A stretch of DNA of 64,000 bases, taken from Collinsella sp. (GTDB lineage: Bacteria; Actinomycetota; Coriobacteriia; Coriobacteriales; Coriobacteriaceae). Of this stretch, positions 17,213 through 25,234 are shown one piece after another. The stretch covers positions 31,712-95,711 of the forward strand of contig DXMW01000031.1 of NCBI GenBank assembly GCA_019414045.1, read 5' to 3'. The notes beneath the pieces were generated by a model, which worked only from the letters and a program-made list of their open reading frames with translations, was not told where the DNA came from and ran no database searches. The position numbers and the translations under genes were made by a program. The stretch's first letter is position 1. Each line of letters starts with the position of its first letter.

Positions 17213-17653
17213 CTAGAGCAGGCCCATGCTGGTCAGGATCGTGTAGCCCATAAAGATGACAAACGCGATGAGGGCAAGGACAATGATGATTTTTTGAGCC
17301 GGCGCCATGCCAGGGATCTCGTTCTCGCCCGTAGGCTCCTTGGAGGTAACCATGCGCTGGGCAAAGGTCATCTCGTCACGGCTCGGCTTGGGCTCGACGG
17401 ACTTGGAACGAGCGACCTTTTTAGGCTGAGGTTTAGGTGCGGTGGGCGCGGGCTTCGCGGCGGCGGGCTTGGGCGCGGGGGCGACGTTCGCGGCGGCCTC
17501 CTCGGCCTTCTCGCGCTCGGCACGCAGGGCGGCCAGCTCCTCACGCTCGCGGCGTGCCTCTTCCTGGGCCTCGCGACGAGCTTTCTCGGCGCGGAGCTCT
17601 TCCAACTCGGCGCGTTCCTCGGCAGACAGTGGTTGGGACTCAAGCTTGGCCAT
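17213..17653 (-). CDS. Tail-anchored coiled-coil protein of unknown function
   Basis: I do not recognise a named domain. The 146-residue product begins with a highly charged Glu/Arg/Ala-rich helix that should form a coiled coil (about residues 12-60). A Pro/Ala/Lys-rich linker follows (about 63-95), and a single hydrophobic C-terminal helix (KIIIVLALIAFVIFMGYTIL) ends almost at the last residue. This is the layout of a tail-anchored protein facing the cytoplasm. ATG 17653 is used because AAAGGG lies upstream; an earlier in-frame codon at 17689 is inside the tRNA terminator. It lies directly after tRNA-Ala. Confidence 0.78.
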   Translation of the reverse strand: MAKLESQPLSAEERAELEELRAEKARREAQEEARREREELAALRAEREKAEEAAANVAPAPKPAAAKPAPTAPKPQPKKVARSKSVEPKPSRDEMTFAQRMVTSKEPTGENEIPGMAPAQKIIIVLALIAFVIFMGYTILTSMGLL

Positions 17654-17671
17654 GGTACAGCCCTTTCTTTT

Positions 17672-17704
17672 AAAAAAAGCCGCCGACACAATGTCAGCGG
17701 CTTA
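17672..17704 (-). terminator. Terminator of tRNA-Ala
   Basis: AAGCCGCTGACA pairs with TGTCGGCGGCTT on the minus strand and a run of seven T follows. It is 13 bases after the tRNA. Confidence 0.88.
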
Positions 17705-17717
17705 TCAAATCCAAGGG

Positions 17718-17790
17718 TGGAGACGAAGGGAGTCGAACCCTCGGCCTCTGCCATGCGACGGCAGCGCTCTCCCAACTGAGCTACGTCCCC
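17718..17790 (-). tRNA. tRNA-Ala(CGC)
   Basis: The minus-strand cloverleaf has anticodon loop GTCGCAT (anticodon CGC). The acceptor stem GGGGACG/CGTCTCC contains the G3-U70 pair that identifies alanine tRNAs. Unlike the Lys and His tRNAs here, CCA is not encoded. Confidence 0.95.
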
Positions 17791-17843
17791 AGGACAAGTT
17801 GATATTTTACCTACGGCTCGCCAACTGTCAACGCCCAATACCC

Positions 17844-17947
17844 AGTCTTTTTGGGACGCGGCTGTTTTAGCTACCCCGACAGACAACGCGAACGGTTTGG
17901 TCGAACAGCGGCAGGGGTAGCTAAAACAGCCCCGTCCCAAAAAGACT
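17844..17947. repeat. Inverted-repeat element C (34-bp arms)
   Basis: Arms 17844-17877 and 17914-17947 are complementary over 34 bases with one mismatch. They contain AGTCTTTTTGGGACG and CTGTTTTAGCTACCCC; the interior is 36 bases. Related fragments (CGTCCCAAA next to TAGCTACC) recur at about 30804-30820. It lies between tRNA-Ala and the radical SAM gene. Confidence 0.75.
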
Positions 17948-17969
17948 ACTCAAAGAGCCTCGTCCCAGA

Positions 17970-18914
17970 TTAGCTGGTTTGAGCACTAGTAAGAACACCG
18001 GTGGTGTCAAACGCTGGGGTGAAGCTCTCGTCTACCGCGCCGCCCTCTTGCCAGAACATCGTTGTAAAGCCCAGGTCGTCGGCATGGTCGAGCACCTGCT
18101 CGTACTCATCGCGCGTCACGGCTCGTGCCAGGTCGCCGCCCTGCTCGCGCATGAGCGCATTGGGCGTGTACTGGTTCATGACCGAGACCGGCACATCGCC
18201 CACCGTCTGCCACACCAGGTCCAGCACGCGACACGAATCGTCCGCATGCCCCGGCAGCACCAAGTGGCGCACGATGATGCCGCGCTTCATGAGCCCGTCG
18301 TCGTCCACCAGCTCTCCCCCGCGGCGCTCGATCTCGCGCGCCATCTGCGCCAGGCCCGACACGGCCACGCGCGGGTAGTCCTTAATGTGGGAGAGCGACC
18401 GTGCAAGCCCCGCATCGGCATATTTAAAGTCGGTAAGCCACACGTCGACCAGATCGCCGAGCGCCGCCACGGCACTCGCGCGCTCATAACCGCTCGTGTT
18501 GTAGACGATCGGGATGACCAGTCCGTGTGCCCGTGCCGCGGAAATCGCAGCCGGCAGCAGGTGCGCGTAGTGTGTCGCCGTCACCAGGTTAATGTTGTTC
18601 GCACCCTGGTCCTGCAGCTCCAACATAATCTCGACCAAGCGCTCGGGCGAAATCTCAAGCCCAAAATTGCCCATCGAGATCTCGTGGTTCTGGCAATAGA
18701 CGCATTTGAGCGAGCAGCCGCTAAAGAAGATCGTGCCCGAACCGGTCTCGCCCGAGATAGGCGGCTCCTCCCACATATGAAGCGCCGCGCGGGCCACCTT
18801 GAGCGTGTCGTTAGCACCGCACACGCCGTGCGCGCCCTCATCGCGCGCCGCACCGCAACGGCGCGGACACAAATGGCAGGCGGGCGAAAAAAGTTCGGTC
18901 AACGACGTCGGCAT
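17970..18914 (-). CDS. Radical SAM protein, PflA/AmmeMemoRadiSam-like
   Basis: The 314-residue enzyme carries the radical SAM cluster CSLKCVYC (Cys67, Cys71, Cys74), which binds a [4Fe-4S] centre and S-adenosylmethionine. A second N-terminal cysteine group (CHLCPRRC and VCG) could hold another cluster. The overall pattern (FFSGCSLKCVYCQNHEISMG, HYAHLLPAAI, VYNTSGYE, VWLTDFKYAD, RHLVLPGH) is that of proteins annotated as putative pyruvate-formate-lyase-activating enzymes. The true target is unknown. ATG 18914 is preferred over 18929 because GGAGC lies nine bases before it. Confidence 0.87.
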   Translation of the reverse strand: MPTSLTELFSPACHLCPRRCGAARDEGAHGVCGANDTLKVARAALHMWEEPPISGETGSGTIFFSGCSLKCVYCQNHEISMGNFGLEISPERLVEIMLELQDQGANNINLVTATHYAHLLPAAISAARAHGLVIPIVYNTSGYERASAVAALGDLVDVWLTDFKYADAGLARSLSHIKDYPRVAVSGLAQMAREIERRGGELVDDDGLMKRGIIVRHLVLPGHADDSCRVLDLVWQTVGDVPVSVMNQYTPNALMREQGGDLARAVTRDEYEQVLDHADDLGFTTMFWQEGGAVDESFTPAFDTTGVLTSAQTS

Positions 18915-19014
18915 AAAAACATGCTCCAAAACAACGATTCAGCAGCTCAAACGCAAAGGGACCAACCGCACAGACGGCTCGAGCCCAAGGCGCCGTAATC
19001 GTCCGACACGATTT

Positions 19015-19044
19015 TTGTAATGTCAAGACTGGAATCGATAAAGT
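19015..19044 (+). promoter_or_regulatory. Possible sigma-A promoter
   Basis: TTGTAA (19015-19020) and TAAAGT (19039-19044) are separated by 18 bases. It lies just upstream of the putative structured RNA. Confidence 0.45.
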
Positions 19045-19049
19045 GCCGC

Positions 19050-19210
19050 TTTATGATGTAAGTATTCCGCCCCCCGCGGAGCAACTGGGTGAACCGTCGC
19101 GTTTATTTAGGGAGCCCACACAGTCGTACCTAGTACAGGTATCCTTCGTTGTTAAGGACGCTGGAACAGTCGATGAGGGCACCCACCTGTTTTAGGTGGG
19201 TTCATTTTCG
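19050..19210 (+). ncRNA. Putative structured RNA, possibly 6S-like
   Basis: The 160-base stretch between the radical SAM and wecA genes contains ordered hairpins: TCCGC/GCGGA (about 19065-19080), TACCT/AGGTA (19127-19141), TCCTT/AAGGA (19142-19158), and a terminal CCCACCT/AGGTGGG stem (19191-19207) followed by TTCATTTT. No protein frame fits. Length, an upstream promoter-like pair and a final stem-T tract suggest a stable RNA gene. 6S RNA is my best guess, but I cannot confirm the family. A leader for wecA is the alternative. Confidence 0.42.
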
Positions 19211-19441
19211 TAACGTGGGGGGTGGTTTTCTTTTGCCGAAAATCACCATTGCAAATCCCGCCAAGATCTCCAAAAGGCACCAGGTAGAACCTCGCCATCA
19301 CTCGAATATCTGGTAAGCACGTGATTATCGCCCCGTGCAATTCCTCACACCCTCCTTGGTCGAGTATCATGGGTCAGCTATACCCTTTGCGGTGTGGCAC
19401 CCTTTGACCTTTTCCTTCGACGCTTGGCGGTTTATCGATTC
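19211..19441. other. Region before wecA
   Basis: No further gene is visible. An in-frame GTG at 19394 could extend wecA by 16 residues, but it lacks a ribosome site. Confidence 0.4.
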
Positions 19442-20641
19442 ATGGCTTCCTCCACGAGCTTCATACCGTACCTTTGCGTGGCGGTCGCGGCTTTTATCAC
19501 GACCTTCCTTGCGGTGCCCCTGGTCAAGCGCCTGGCAATCAAGCTCGACGCCGTCGACTATCCTTCCAAGCGCCGTATCAACACTAAGCCCATCCCGCGC
19601 ATGGGCGGCACGGCGGTCTTTTTGGGCCTCGTCGTCGCCTGCACCGTGCAGATCCTAGGCACCTGGTACTTGGGCTGGCCACCCGTTTTGGTGCCCCACC
19701 CCCGTCTGCACATCAGCTACCCCATACTTGCGCTTTCTTTTACCGTCATCTTTGCGACCGGCGCGATCGACGACGTCTTCCAGCTCAAGCCCAAGCAAAA
19801 GCTGGCCGGCCAGGTCCTCGCCGCGCTTATCGCCTGCGTGGGCGGCCTAAAAATCGGCGTCATCGTCAACCCGCTTGCCCCCGGCGAGATTATGCTCGGC
19901 TGGCTCGCCTATCCCATCACCGTGGTCTACCTGGTGGCGTTCACCAACATCATCAACCTCATCGACGGCCTTGACGGCCTGGCAACGGGCATCTGTGGCA
20001 TCGCATCGTTCACGATGTTCTCGATGGCCGTTCTCTCGGGCCGCATCGATGCCGCCGCGCTCTCCATCGCGTTGTTTGGCGCCTGCTTGGCCTTTTTGCG
20101 CTACAACTTCAACCCCGCGAGTATCTTCTTGGGCGACTCGGGTTCGCTGCTGCTGGGCTTTGCGCTCGGCTCCATATCGCTGCTCAACGTGAGCCGCACC
20201 GCCGCGCTCACATCGCTCATCATCCCGCTCATCGTGGCCGGCGTGCCCATCATCGACACGTTTAGCGCCATCGTGCGCCGTAAGCGCGCCCACATTAGCA
20301 TTGGGCAGGCCGACAAGGGCCACATTCACCACCGCCTGATCCAAGAGGGTTACAACCAAAAGCAGGCCGTGCTGCTCATCTACGCCTGGTGCATTATGCT
20401 TTCGGCCGGCGCCGCCGCCATCAATCAGGTCGAGGTTCCCTTGCGCGTGCTCATCTTTACCGTGCTCGCCATTGGCTCGGCGGCCTTCGCCAAGCACCTG
20501 CACCTATTTGAGCCCGTGCTGCGCCACCATTACAACAAGCGCACGCACGAAGACGAGCTGGTAACCCCCGACGACCCCGCCTTTAAGCAAGAGGAGCAGG
20601 CAGCCGAGGAACGTAAGGAAGAGCGCCACCACAAGCTCTAG
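19442..20641 (+). CDS. Undecaprenyl-phosphate N-acetylglucosamine-1-phosphate transferase family (WecA/TagO/MraY-like)
   Basis: A 399-residue membrane enzyme that moves a sugar-1-phosphate from a UDP-sugar to undecaprenyl phosphate and starts a cell-surface polymer. About ten hydrophobic helices are visible. Family motifs are PSKRRINTKPIPRMGG, the catalytic Asp-containing GAIDDVFQLKPKQKL, NLIDGLDGLATG, FLGDSGSLLLGF, and the HIHHRL cytoplasmic loop. Its similarity is closer to WecA/TagO than to MraY because of the HIHHR loop. ATG 19442 fits the usual N-terminus; no strong ribosome site is visible for it. Confidence 0.9.
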   Translation: MASSTSFIPYLCVAVAAFITTFLAVPLVKRLAIKLDAVDYPSKRRINTKPIPRMGGTAVFLGLVVACTVQILGTWYLGWPPVLVPHPRLHISYPILALSFTVIFATGAIDDVFQLKPKQKLAGQVLAALIACVGGLKIGVIVNPLAPGEIMLGWLAYPITVVYLVAFTNIINLIDGLDGLATGICGIASFTMFSMAVLSGRIDAAALSIALFGACLAFLRYNFNPASIFLGDSGSLLLGFALGSISLLNVSRTAALTSLIIPLIVAGVPIIDTFSAIVRRKRAHISIGQADKGHIHHRLIQEGYNQKQAVLLIYAWCIMLSAGAAAINQVEVPLRVLIFTVLAIGSAAFAKHLHLFEPVLRHHYNKRTHEDELVTPDDPAFKQEEQAAEERKEERHHKL

Positions 20642-20800
20642 GGCAAGGTGCCGAGGATGCGCCCAGGCACCGTTGGCCAAGCGCAGCCGCGCCGCACCCA
20701 TCGCGCAAGCCGCCTCTCCCCCGCCCCTCGCCTACTTACGCCCCGACCCTCCAATAAACGCGTTATCATCTTGACCCATGAACATACGTTAGGAGCAATC

Positions 20801-21850
20801 ATGCCAAACGAGAACAGCTACGAAGTCGCGCTGCAAAAGAGCAACGCCATTCGCGAGGGCCTGGCCAAGACGCCCGAGAAGTTCACCATGCTTACCGGTG
20901 ACCGCCCCACTGGCCGTCTGCACCTGGGCCACTACTTTGGCACCCTCAAGGGCCGCGTTGAATTGCAGAACATGGGCGCCAAGACCAACGTGCTCATCGC
21001 CGACTACCAGGTCATCACCGACCGCGACACCACCGAGCACATCCAGGACAACGTGTACAACATGGTCATGGACTACCTTGCCTGCGGTATCGACCCCGAC
21101 AAGACCATGATCTATGCGCACTCCGCCGTGCCCGCCGCCAACCAGCTCATGCTGCCGTTCCTGTCGCTGGTGTCCGAGGCCGAGCTGGCACGCAACCCCA
21201 CCGTCAAGGCCGAGATGGAGGCCTCGGGCCATGAGCTTACCGGCCTTCTGCTCACCTACCCGGTGCACCAGGCCTGCGACATCCTGTTCTGCAAGGGCAA
21301 CGTGGTGCCGGTCGGTCGCGACCAGCTGCCGCACATCGAGCTCACCCGCACCATCGCCCGCCGCTTTAACAACCGCTACGGCAAGGTGTTCCCCGAAGTC
21401 GACGCGCTGCTGTCCGAGACCCCGCTGCTGCCCGGCCTAGACGGTCGCAAGATGAGCAAGAGCTACGGCAACGCCATCAATATCTCGATGACCGCCGAGG
21501 AGACGGCCAAGCGCATCAAGAAGAGCCAGACCGACTCCGAGCGCATGATCACGTTCGACCCCGAGAACCGCCCCGGCGTGTCCGGCCTGCTTTCCACGGC
21601 AGCCATCTGCACCGGCCGATCCGAGGTCGAGATTGCCGAGGAGATTGGCATGGGCGGCTCCGGCCAGCTCAAGAAGTACGTGACCGAGGCCGTCAACGAG
21701 TACTTCGCGCCGATCCGCGAGCGTCGCCAGCGCTACGAGAACGATCTGGACTACGTGAAGGACGTGCTGCACGAAGGCAACCGCCGTGCCAACGAGATCG
21801 CCGAGCAGACCTTGGCCGAGGTTCGGGACGCCATGGGCATGGTGTACTAA
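20801..21850 (+). CDS. trpS: Tryptophanyl-tRNA synthetase
   Basis: A 349-residue class I synthetase that charges tRNA-Trp. The HIGH-type motif is in TGRLHLGHYFGTL and the KMSKS motif in GRKMSKSYGNAI. VHQACDILFCKGNVVPVG matches the active-site segment of the TrpS family. ATG 20801 has TTAGGAGC upstream; the frame stays open back to 20648 but without a site. No T-box is seen upstream. It ends in a strong terminator. Confidence 0.96.
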   Translation: MPNENSYEVALQKSNAIREGLAKTPEKFTMLTGDRPTGRLHLGHYFGTLKGRVELQNMGAKTNVLIADYQVITDRDTTEHIQDNVYNMVMDYLACGIDPDKTMIYAHSAVPAANQLMLPFLSLVSEAELARNPTVKAEMEASGHELTGLLLTYPVHQACDILFCKGNVVPVGRDQLPHIELTRTIARRFNNRYGKVFPEVDALLSETPLLPGLDGRKMSKSYGNAINISMTAEETAKRIKKSQTDSERMITFDPENRPGVSGLLSTAAICTGRSEVEIAEEIGMGGSGQLKKYVTEAVNEYFAPIRERRQRYENDLDYVKDVLHEGNRRANEIAEQTLAEVRDAMGMVY

Positions 21851-21885
21851 ACCGATTAGCTGACTTGAGCTTTCGATTGCTTTAG

Positions 21886-21913
21886 GGCGGGCGCTGCAGC
21901 GTCCGCCTTTTTT
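21886..21913 (+). terminator. Terminator of trpS
   Basis: GGCGGGCGCT pairs with AGCGTCCGCC and is followed by a run of six T. Confidence 0.9.
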
Positions 21914-21914
21914 G

Positions 21915-22293
21915 GTGCCCGACCGATTCGGCTCCACCCATTGCACTCCCCCGACAAACGGGAACGGGCCCGCCGGCAGTCAGTTGCCAGCGGGCCCGTT
22001 CCCGAAGTACACCGTTGAATCGCACAGAGGGGAGGAATGCGAATCAAACTCAACAGGGCAGGCTTTTTCATCGCCTATTGCCTGCTCCGTTGCTGAATAC
22101 AATATAGTTCACCGTGGTTTACTTTCTAACGGCAACGTACGCCGCCACACCTTCTCCATAAGTTAGCCCCGGTAAACCTACCAAAAAGGGACAGGTTTAT
22201 TTTGGCAGGTTTTATCTGGGGAAACGGTACCGGTGCCGGCGTTCCGTCACAGGTGACGGGCGCCTTTGTACTGGTTTTGGCGCGAGCAAGCCG
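21915..22293. other. Intergenic region between trpS and the MGMT-like gene
   Basis: No convincing gene is visible in these 379 bases. Three hairpins are: a 19-bp-arm palindrome at 21959-22004 (GGGAACGGGCCCGC and complement); an AAACCTACCAAAA stem at 22174-22213 whose loop again reads GGGACAGG; and GGCGTTCCGTCAC with its partner at 22238-22264. The first could end a minus-strand transcript from the MGMT-like gene. Confidence 0.55.
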
Positions 22294-22614
22294 CTAAAGC
22301 CCGGCCGGCCAACGACAGGCGGCCAGGTCAACATGCATGGGATCGGTAAACGTCACGCCCTCCCCCATCAAGAGCTCACGCTGAGCATCGGGGCCGCCAA
22401 AGGCAAAGCCCTCACAGATACGGCCGTCGGCAAACACCACGCGATGACAGGGAATTTGGCCGGGGCGCGGGTTGCTGTGCAGCGCATAGCCCACATAGCG
22501 CGCGCTCCGCGGACGACCGGCGAGCAGTGCCACCTGACCGTAGGTGGCAACCATCCCCTCGGGAATCTGCTCGACCACCTCGTACACCCGCTCAAAAAAG
22601 CCCTCAGACGCCAT
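22294..22614 (-). CDS. MGMT-family DNA-binding domain protein (methylated-DNA cysteine methyltransferase-like)
   Basis: The 106-residue protein is only the C-terminal, DNA-binding and active-site domain of O6-alkylguanine transferases. The signature IPCHRVVFADG contains the acceptor cysteine (Cys56); the winged-helix part ATYGQVALLAGRPRSARYVG precedes it. Alkyltransferase-like (ATL) proteins of this size usually replace the cysteine by Trp or Ala. Here it is kept, so direct repair activity is possible. It is downstream of degV and separated from it by a copy of the conserved-loop hairpin. Confidence 0.88.
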   Translation of the reverse strand: MASEGFFERVYEVVEQIPEGMVATYGQVALLAGRPRSARYVGYALHSNPRPGQIPCHRVVFADGRICEGFAFGGPDAQRELLMGEGVTFTDPMHVDLAACRWPAGL

Positions 22615-22642
22615 CGCATGCTCCTTTCAACCGAAACCAGCA

Positions 22643-22684
22643 TAAACCACCACAAAGGTGCCTGTCCCCTTTGTGGTGGTTTTG
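22643..22684. terminator. Terminator-like repeat hairpin, copy 3
   Basis: AAACCACCACAAAG and CTTTGTGGTGGTTTT enclose GTGCCTGTCCC, so the loop is inverted relative to copies 1 and 2. It lies downstream of degV. Confidence 0.85.
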
Positions 22685-22693
22685 ACCGGATAG

Positions 22694-23548
22694 CTAGTTG
22701 GCGGGGCGGAAGAAGGCTACGGCTACGGCGCCGGGGCCCACGTGGGTGCCGATGGTGGCGCCAATGGTGTGGATGGGCAGCTCGTTCTCGGTGTGTCCAG
22801 CCCACAGCGCGGCGCTGTCCTCGATGTACTTCTTGAGCACAGCGTCCGAAAGGCCCGTATAGCCCAGCGCCAGCGGCATAGAAAAATCGACACCGCCCGC
22901 CTTTTCGACCTTCTGGTTGAGCAGGTTACGGCCGTTCTTGGAGCCACGTGCCTTGCCCAGCTGCACGATCAGGCCGTCCTCGGCGGCCACCACGGGCTTC
23001 ACGTTGAGCAACGTGCCCACAGCGCCGGCCGCAGCAGACAGGCGACCGCCGCGCACCAAGTACTCCAGCGTCTCGAGCAGACCGATGACGACCACACGGT
23101 CGCGCACGGCCTCGACGGCCGCCGCGATCTGGGCCGCACTACGGCCCTCGTCCACCAAGCGCAGGGCATACTCAACCAGGACACGCTCGCCCAGGGTTAC
23201 GTTATTGCTGTCTACAACGAACACGTCGCCGCCCGGCGCCTCGGCAAGTGCGGTGCGAGCACTCTGATTGGTGCCCGAAAGCTTAGCGCCCACGGTAATA
23301 ATCACAGCCTCATCGCCGGCCTCACGCGCCTCGGCAATCGCCTGCGAAAACGCGTACGGGTTGACCTGGCCCGTCTTGGGCAGCTCATCGCGCTCCACGA
23401 GCATCTCGTAAAATCGCTGATGATCGATGTCGACGCCATCCATATACACATCGGTGCCAAAGGTGACGGACAGCGGCAAAACACGCAGAGCGGGGTGCTC
23501 CGCCGGCGACATATCGCTTGCGGAATCGGTAATAATGCGGACGGACAT
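22694..23548 (-). CDS. DegV-family fatty-acid-binding protein
   Basis: The 284-residue protein begins with VRIITDSASDMSPAE. It continues with YMDGVDIDHQRFYEML, KTGQVNPYAFSQ, KLSGTNQSARTA and LLNVKPVVAAEDGLI, the pattern of DegV (FakB-type) proteins. These bind a fatty acid and present it to the kinase FakA for phosphorylation. No fakA is in the window. ATG 23548 has AAGGA upstream; a longer in-frame start at 23653 lacks one. It follows the MarR gene on the same strand with a 119-base gap. Confidence 0.92.
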   Translation of the reverse strand: MSVRIITDSASDMSPAEHPALRVLPLSVTFGTDVYMDGVDIDHQRFYEMLVERDELPKTGQVNPYAFSQAIAEAREAGDEAVIITVGAKLSGTNQSARTALAEAPGGDVFVVDSNNVTLGERVLVEYALRLVDEGRSAAQIAAAVEAVRDRVVVIGLLETLEYLVRGGRLSAAAGAVGTLLNVKPVVAAEDGLIVQLGKARGSKNGRNLLNQKVEKAGGVDFSMPLALGYTGLSDAVLKKYIEDSAALWAGHTENELPIHTIGATIGTHVGPGAVAVAFFRPAN

Positions 23549-23667
23549 AACAAATCCTTTCTTGCGCAGGTCTCGCACGGGGAATTTAGACAGCATTGCC
23601 CCGGCACGGTATACGCGCTCAAACGGGACTATGCAGTTGTTAATGGGAAGCAAATGCCTTGGCGGCC

Positions 23668-24117
23668 TTAGATCTCGCGCAGGGTGTTGAGAATCGTACG
23701 CAGCGACGCATACATCTGCTCGCGCTGCTCCACGCCCATGGCCTTACCGGTGGTGTCGAGCACGTCGTGGATGATACGGTCGGCCTCGTTCATGCTCTCG
23801 CCACCCAGCGTGGTCAGGCGAACCGGTGCGCGGTACTTGACGGCAGCATCGCCCGAGTCATCAACCTCGACAAAGCCGCCCTCCTCCAGGTGCGCCAGCG
23901 TGCGCGAAACGGCAGCGCGCGTCACGCCGGCCACGCGAGCCAGATCGGCGCCGGTCATGCCGTCCTTGCTGCGCTCCAGGTAGTACAGGCACATAACGTC
24001 GGAGCCCTTGAGGCCCAGCCTTGCGCCCTCGGACGTCTTGATACGCTGAATCTCCTTGTACAGCCCGCTAATCAGTCCGACAAAATCCTCGAAACGTGTC
24101 TCGTCGTTCTGCTGCAT
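23668..24117 (-). CDS. MarR-family transcriptional regulator
   Basis: The 149-residue protein has the MarR winged-helix domain: SDVMCLYYLERSKDGMTGADLARVAGVTRAAVSRTLAHLEEGGFV contains the recognition helix, and a charged wing follows (about residues 80-95). It is expected to act as a dimer and to repress nearby genes. The immediate downstream gene degV is a candidate target because FapR/FabT-type MarR proteins control fatty-acid genes; this is inference. GGCGG upstream of the ATG is the likely ribosome site. Confidence 0.88.
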   Translation of the reverse strand: MQQNDETRFEDFVGLISGLYKEIQRIKTSEGARLGLKGSDVMCLYYLERSKDGMTGADLARVAGVTRAAVSRTLAHLEEGGFVEVDDSGDAAVKYRAPVRLTTLGGESMNEADRIIHDVLDTTGKAMGVEQREQMYASLRTILNTLREI

Positions 24118-24220
24118 GGGAGACGACCGCCTTTCGCTTGCATGATGCTAACGGGTAAACATCTTAGCCGTACTCAGCGACTGCCGCCTCCACGCGACCC
24201 AATTGTTAACCCATCAACAT

Positions 24221-24261
24221 AAAAACCACCACAAAGGGGACAGGCACCTTTGTGGTGGTCT
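24221..24261. terminator. Terminator-like repeat hairpin, copy 4
   Basis: AAAACCACCACAAAG and CTTTGTGGTGGT enclose GGGACAGGCAC. The T run is partly lost (CTGGG follows). It lies just downstream of the minus-strand B3/B4 gene. Confidence 0.8.
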
Positions 24262-24287
24262 GGGGCATCAATAGGTTCTAGGCGCCG

Positions 24288-25006
24288 CTACAGCTCCACG
24301 CAGGGATTGTCGCGGGTCACAAGCGTCTTAACGACAACCGTCGCTCCCAGATAGCGCTCGAGCAGCTCGGCCAAGCGATCGATGGCGGCCTGGCAATCCC
24401 CCATCCGCTCGGGCTCCACGCACTCAATCGCCAGAAATGCGTCCGCCGAATCGTCGGACAGCGCCGTGCGAACGCCATCGCGCCAGTTCCAGCAACGGCA
24501 CACGGCGCCCGCATCATCGATATAAGCAAGCTCACCGGGCAGCGTCGGATCATCCGCCTCCTCGCCAAGTGGCAAGAACGCGTCGCCGCCGTCGGTCACC
24601 TTCAAGCGAAGGTCTCCCTCAATCGCATGCAGATCCTCGCCTCCCACGGGCAGCGCATAGGTCAACGACACCGTGTTGTAAATATCCACCGCCGGTGTGA
24701 TATGACCGACCGGCTTGCCCTTGAGCACGCGCTTGAGCAAGTTCTCGATCGAGCAGCGGGCGCCCTTTTTAGTCTTGAACAGCCGGTACGCGTCACGCCA
24801 AGCCTTCACCGGCGCGTTCTCGCTGATGGTATCGCTCGTCAGGTGACGCTCCGCATCGATATTGGCGCGGTCAAGCAGTGCGGCAATCGCATCCACGTCC
24901 TCCTGGGAAATCTGCGCCGCGGGCTTCATGCCCTTTACGACCACGACGCCGACCGCCGCCGCGGAAACAGCTCCCAAAACGAATTCTCGGCAACAAAGCT
25001 CTTCAT
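24288..25006 (-). pseudogene. B3/B4 (PheRS-beta-like) tRNA-binding-domain protein with a frameshift near its start
   Basis: The expected start is the ATG at 25006, preceded by AGGGAGA. It reads MKSFVAENSFWELFP, the usual beginning of this family. That frame then leaves the conserved sequence at about 24955-24966, inside a CCGCGGCGGCGG run, and stops soon after. The rest of the protein (AAVGVVVVKGMKPA to RDNPCVEL) lies in another frame and is intact: PVKAWRDAYRLFKTKKGARCSIENLLKRV and ITPAVDIYNTVSLTYALPVGGEDL. One missing G would restore a full ~240-residue protein. It is either a real frameshift or a sequence error. The family resembles the B3/B4 editing domain of phenylalanyl-tRNA synthetase and is of unclear function. 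Confidence 0.72.
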
Positions 25007-25050
25007 ACGCTCTCCCTTCATCGTGCACGCCCGAGCGAGGGCGTCTAAAC

Positions 25051-25137
25051 AAAAAGCGCCCCCACGGCGGCCACCTTCAAAGTCCTACGGTGCCGCCACA
25101 AGAGCGCTTGCGCTGTCCCCATCCGGAGAAGGGGACG
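25051..25137 (-). promoter_or_regulatory. Attenuator-like leader of the B3/B4 gene
   Basis: After a promoter at 25151-25179 the minus-strand leader folds into GTCCCC/GGGGAC (about 25115-25136), AGCGC/GCGCT, and a large GGCGGCACC/GGTGGCCGCC stem followed by GGGCGCTTTTTG. The last part is a classical intrinsic terminator placed 45 bases before the start codon. The AAGCGCTC segment can pair either with its own neighbour or with the terminator foot. This is the form of a riboswitch or T-box-like attenuator, but no known aptamer signature could be confirmed. Confidence 0.5.
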
Positions 25138-25150
25138 ATATGTCAGGCGT

Positions 25151-25179
25151 ATTGTAACCTGAGTTATCCGCGCGAGCAA
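25151..25179 (-). promoter_or_regulatory. Promoter of the B3/B4 leader
   Basis: On the minus strand TTGCTC (25179-25174) and TACAAT (25156-25151) are separated by exactly 17 bases. Confidence 0.6.
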
Positions 25180-25220
25180 AACCACCACAAAGGTGCCTGT
25201 CCCCTTTGTGGTGGTTTTTG
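25178..25220. terminator. Terminator-like repeat hairpin, copy 5
   Basis: AAAACCACCACAAAG and CTTTGTGGTGGTTTTT enclose GTGCCTGTCCC (inverted loop). It terminates pckA and abuts the B3/B4 promoter. Confidence 0.88.
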
Positions 25221-25234
25221 GATCTGAGGCGACG

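Noticed and set aside
22037..22096. 19-codon plus-strand frame after GAGGGGAGG in the trpS-MGMT gap
   Set aside because: The ribosome site is only one or two bases from the ATG and nothing follows it; chance is more likely.
25051..25137. Full T-box riboswitch before the B3/B4 gene
   Set aside because: Only a T-box-like word is present; Stem I, the specifier loop and the AGTA-II/S-turn parts cannot be found in the ~100-base leader.
10731..25220. Recurring hairpins considered as a CRISPR array
   Set aside because: Copies are dispersed, palindromic and kilobases apart, without spacers or cas genes.
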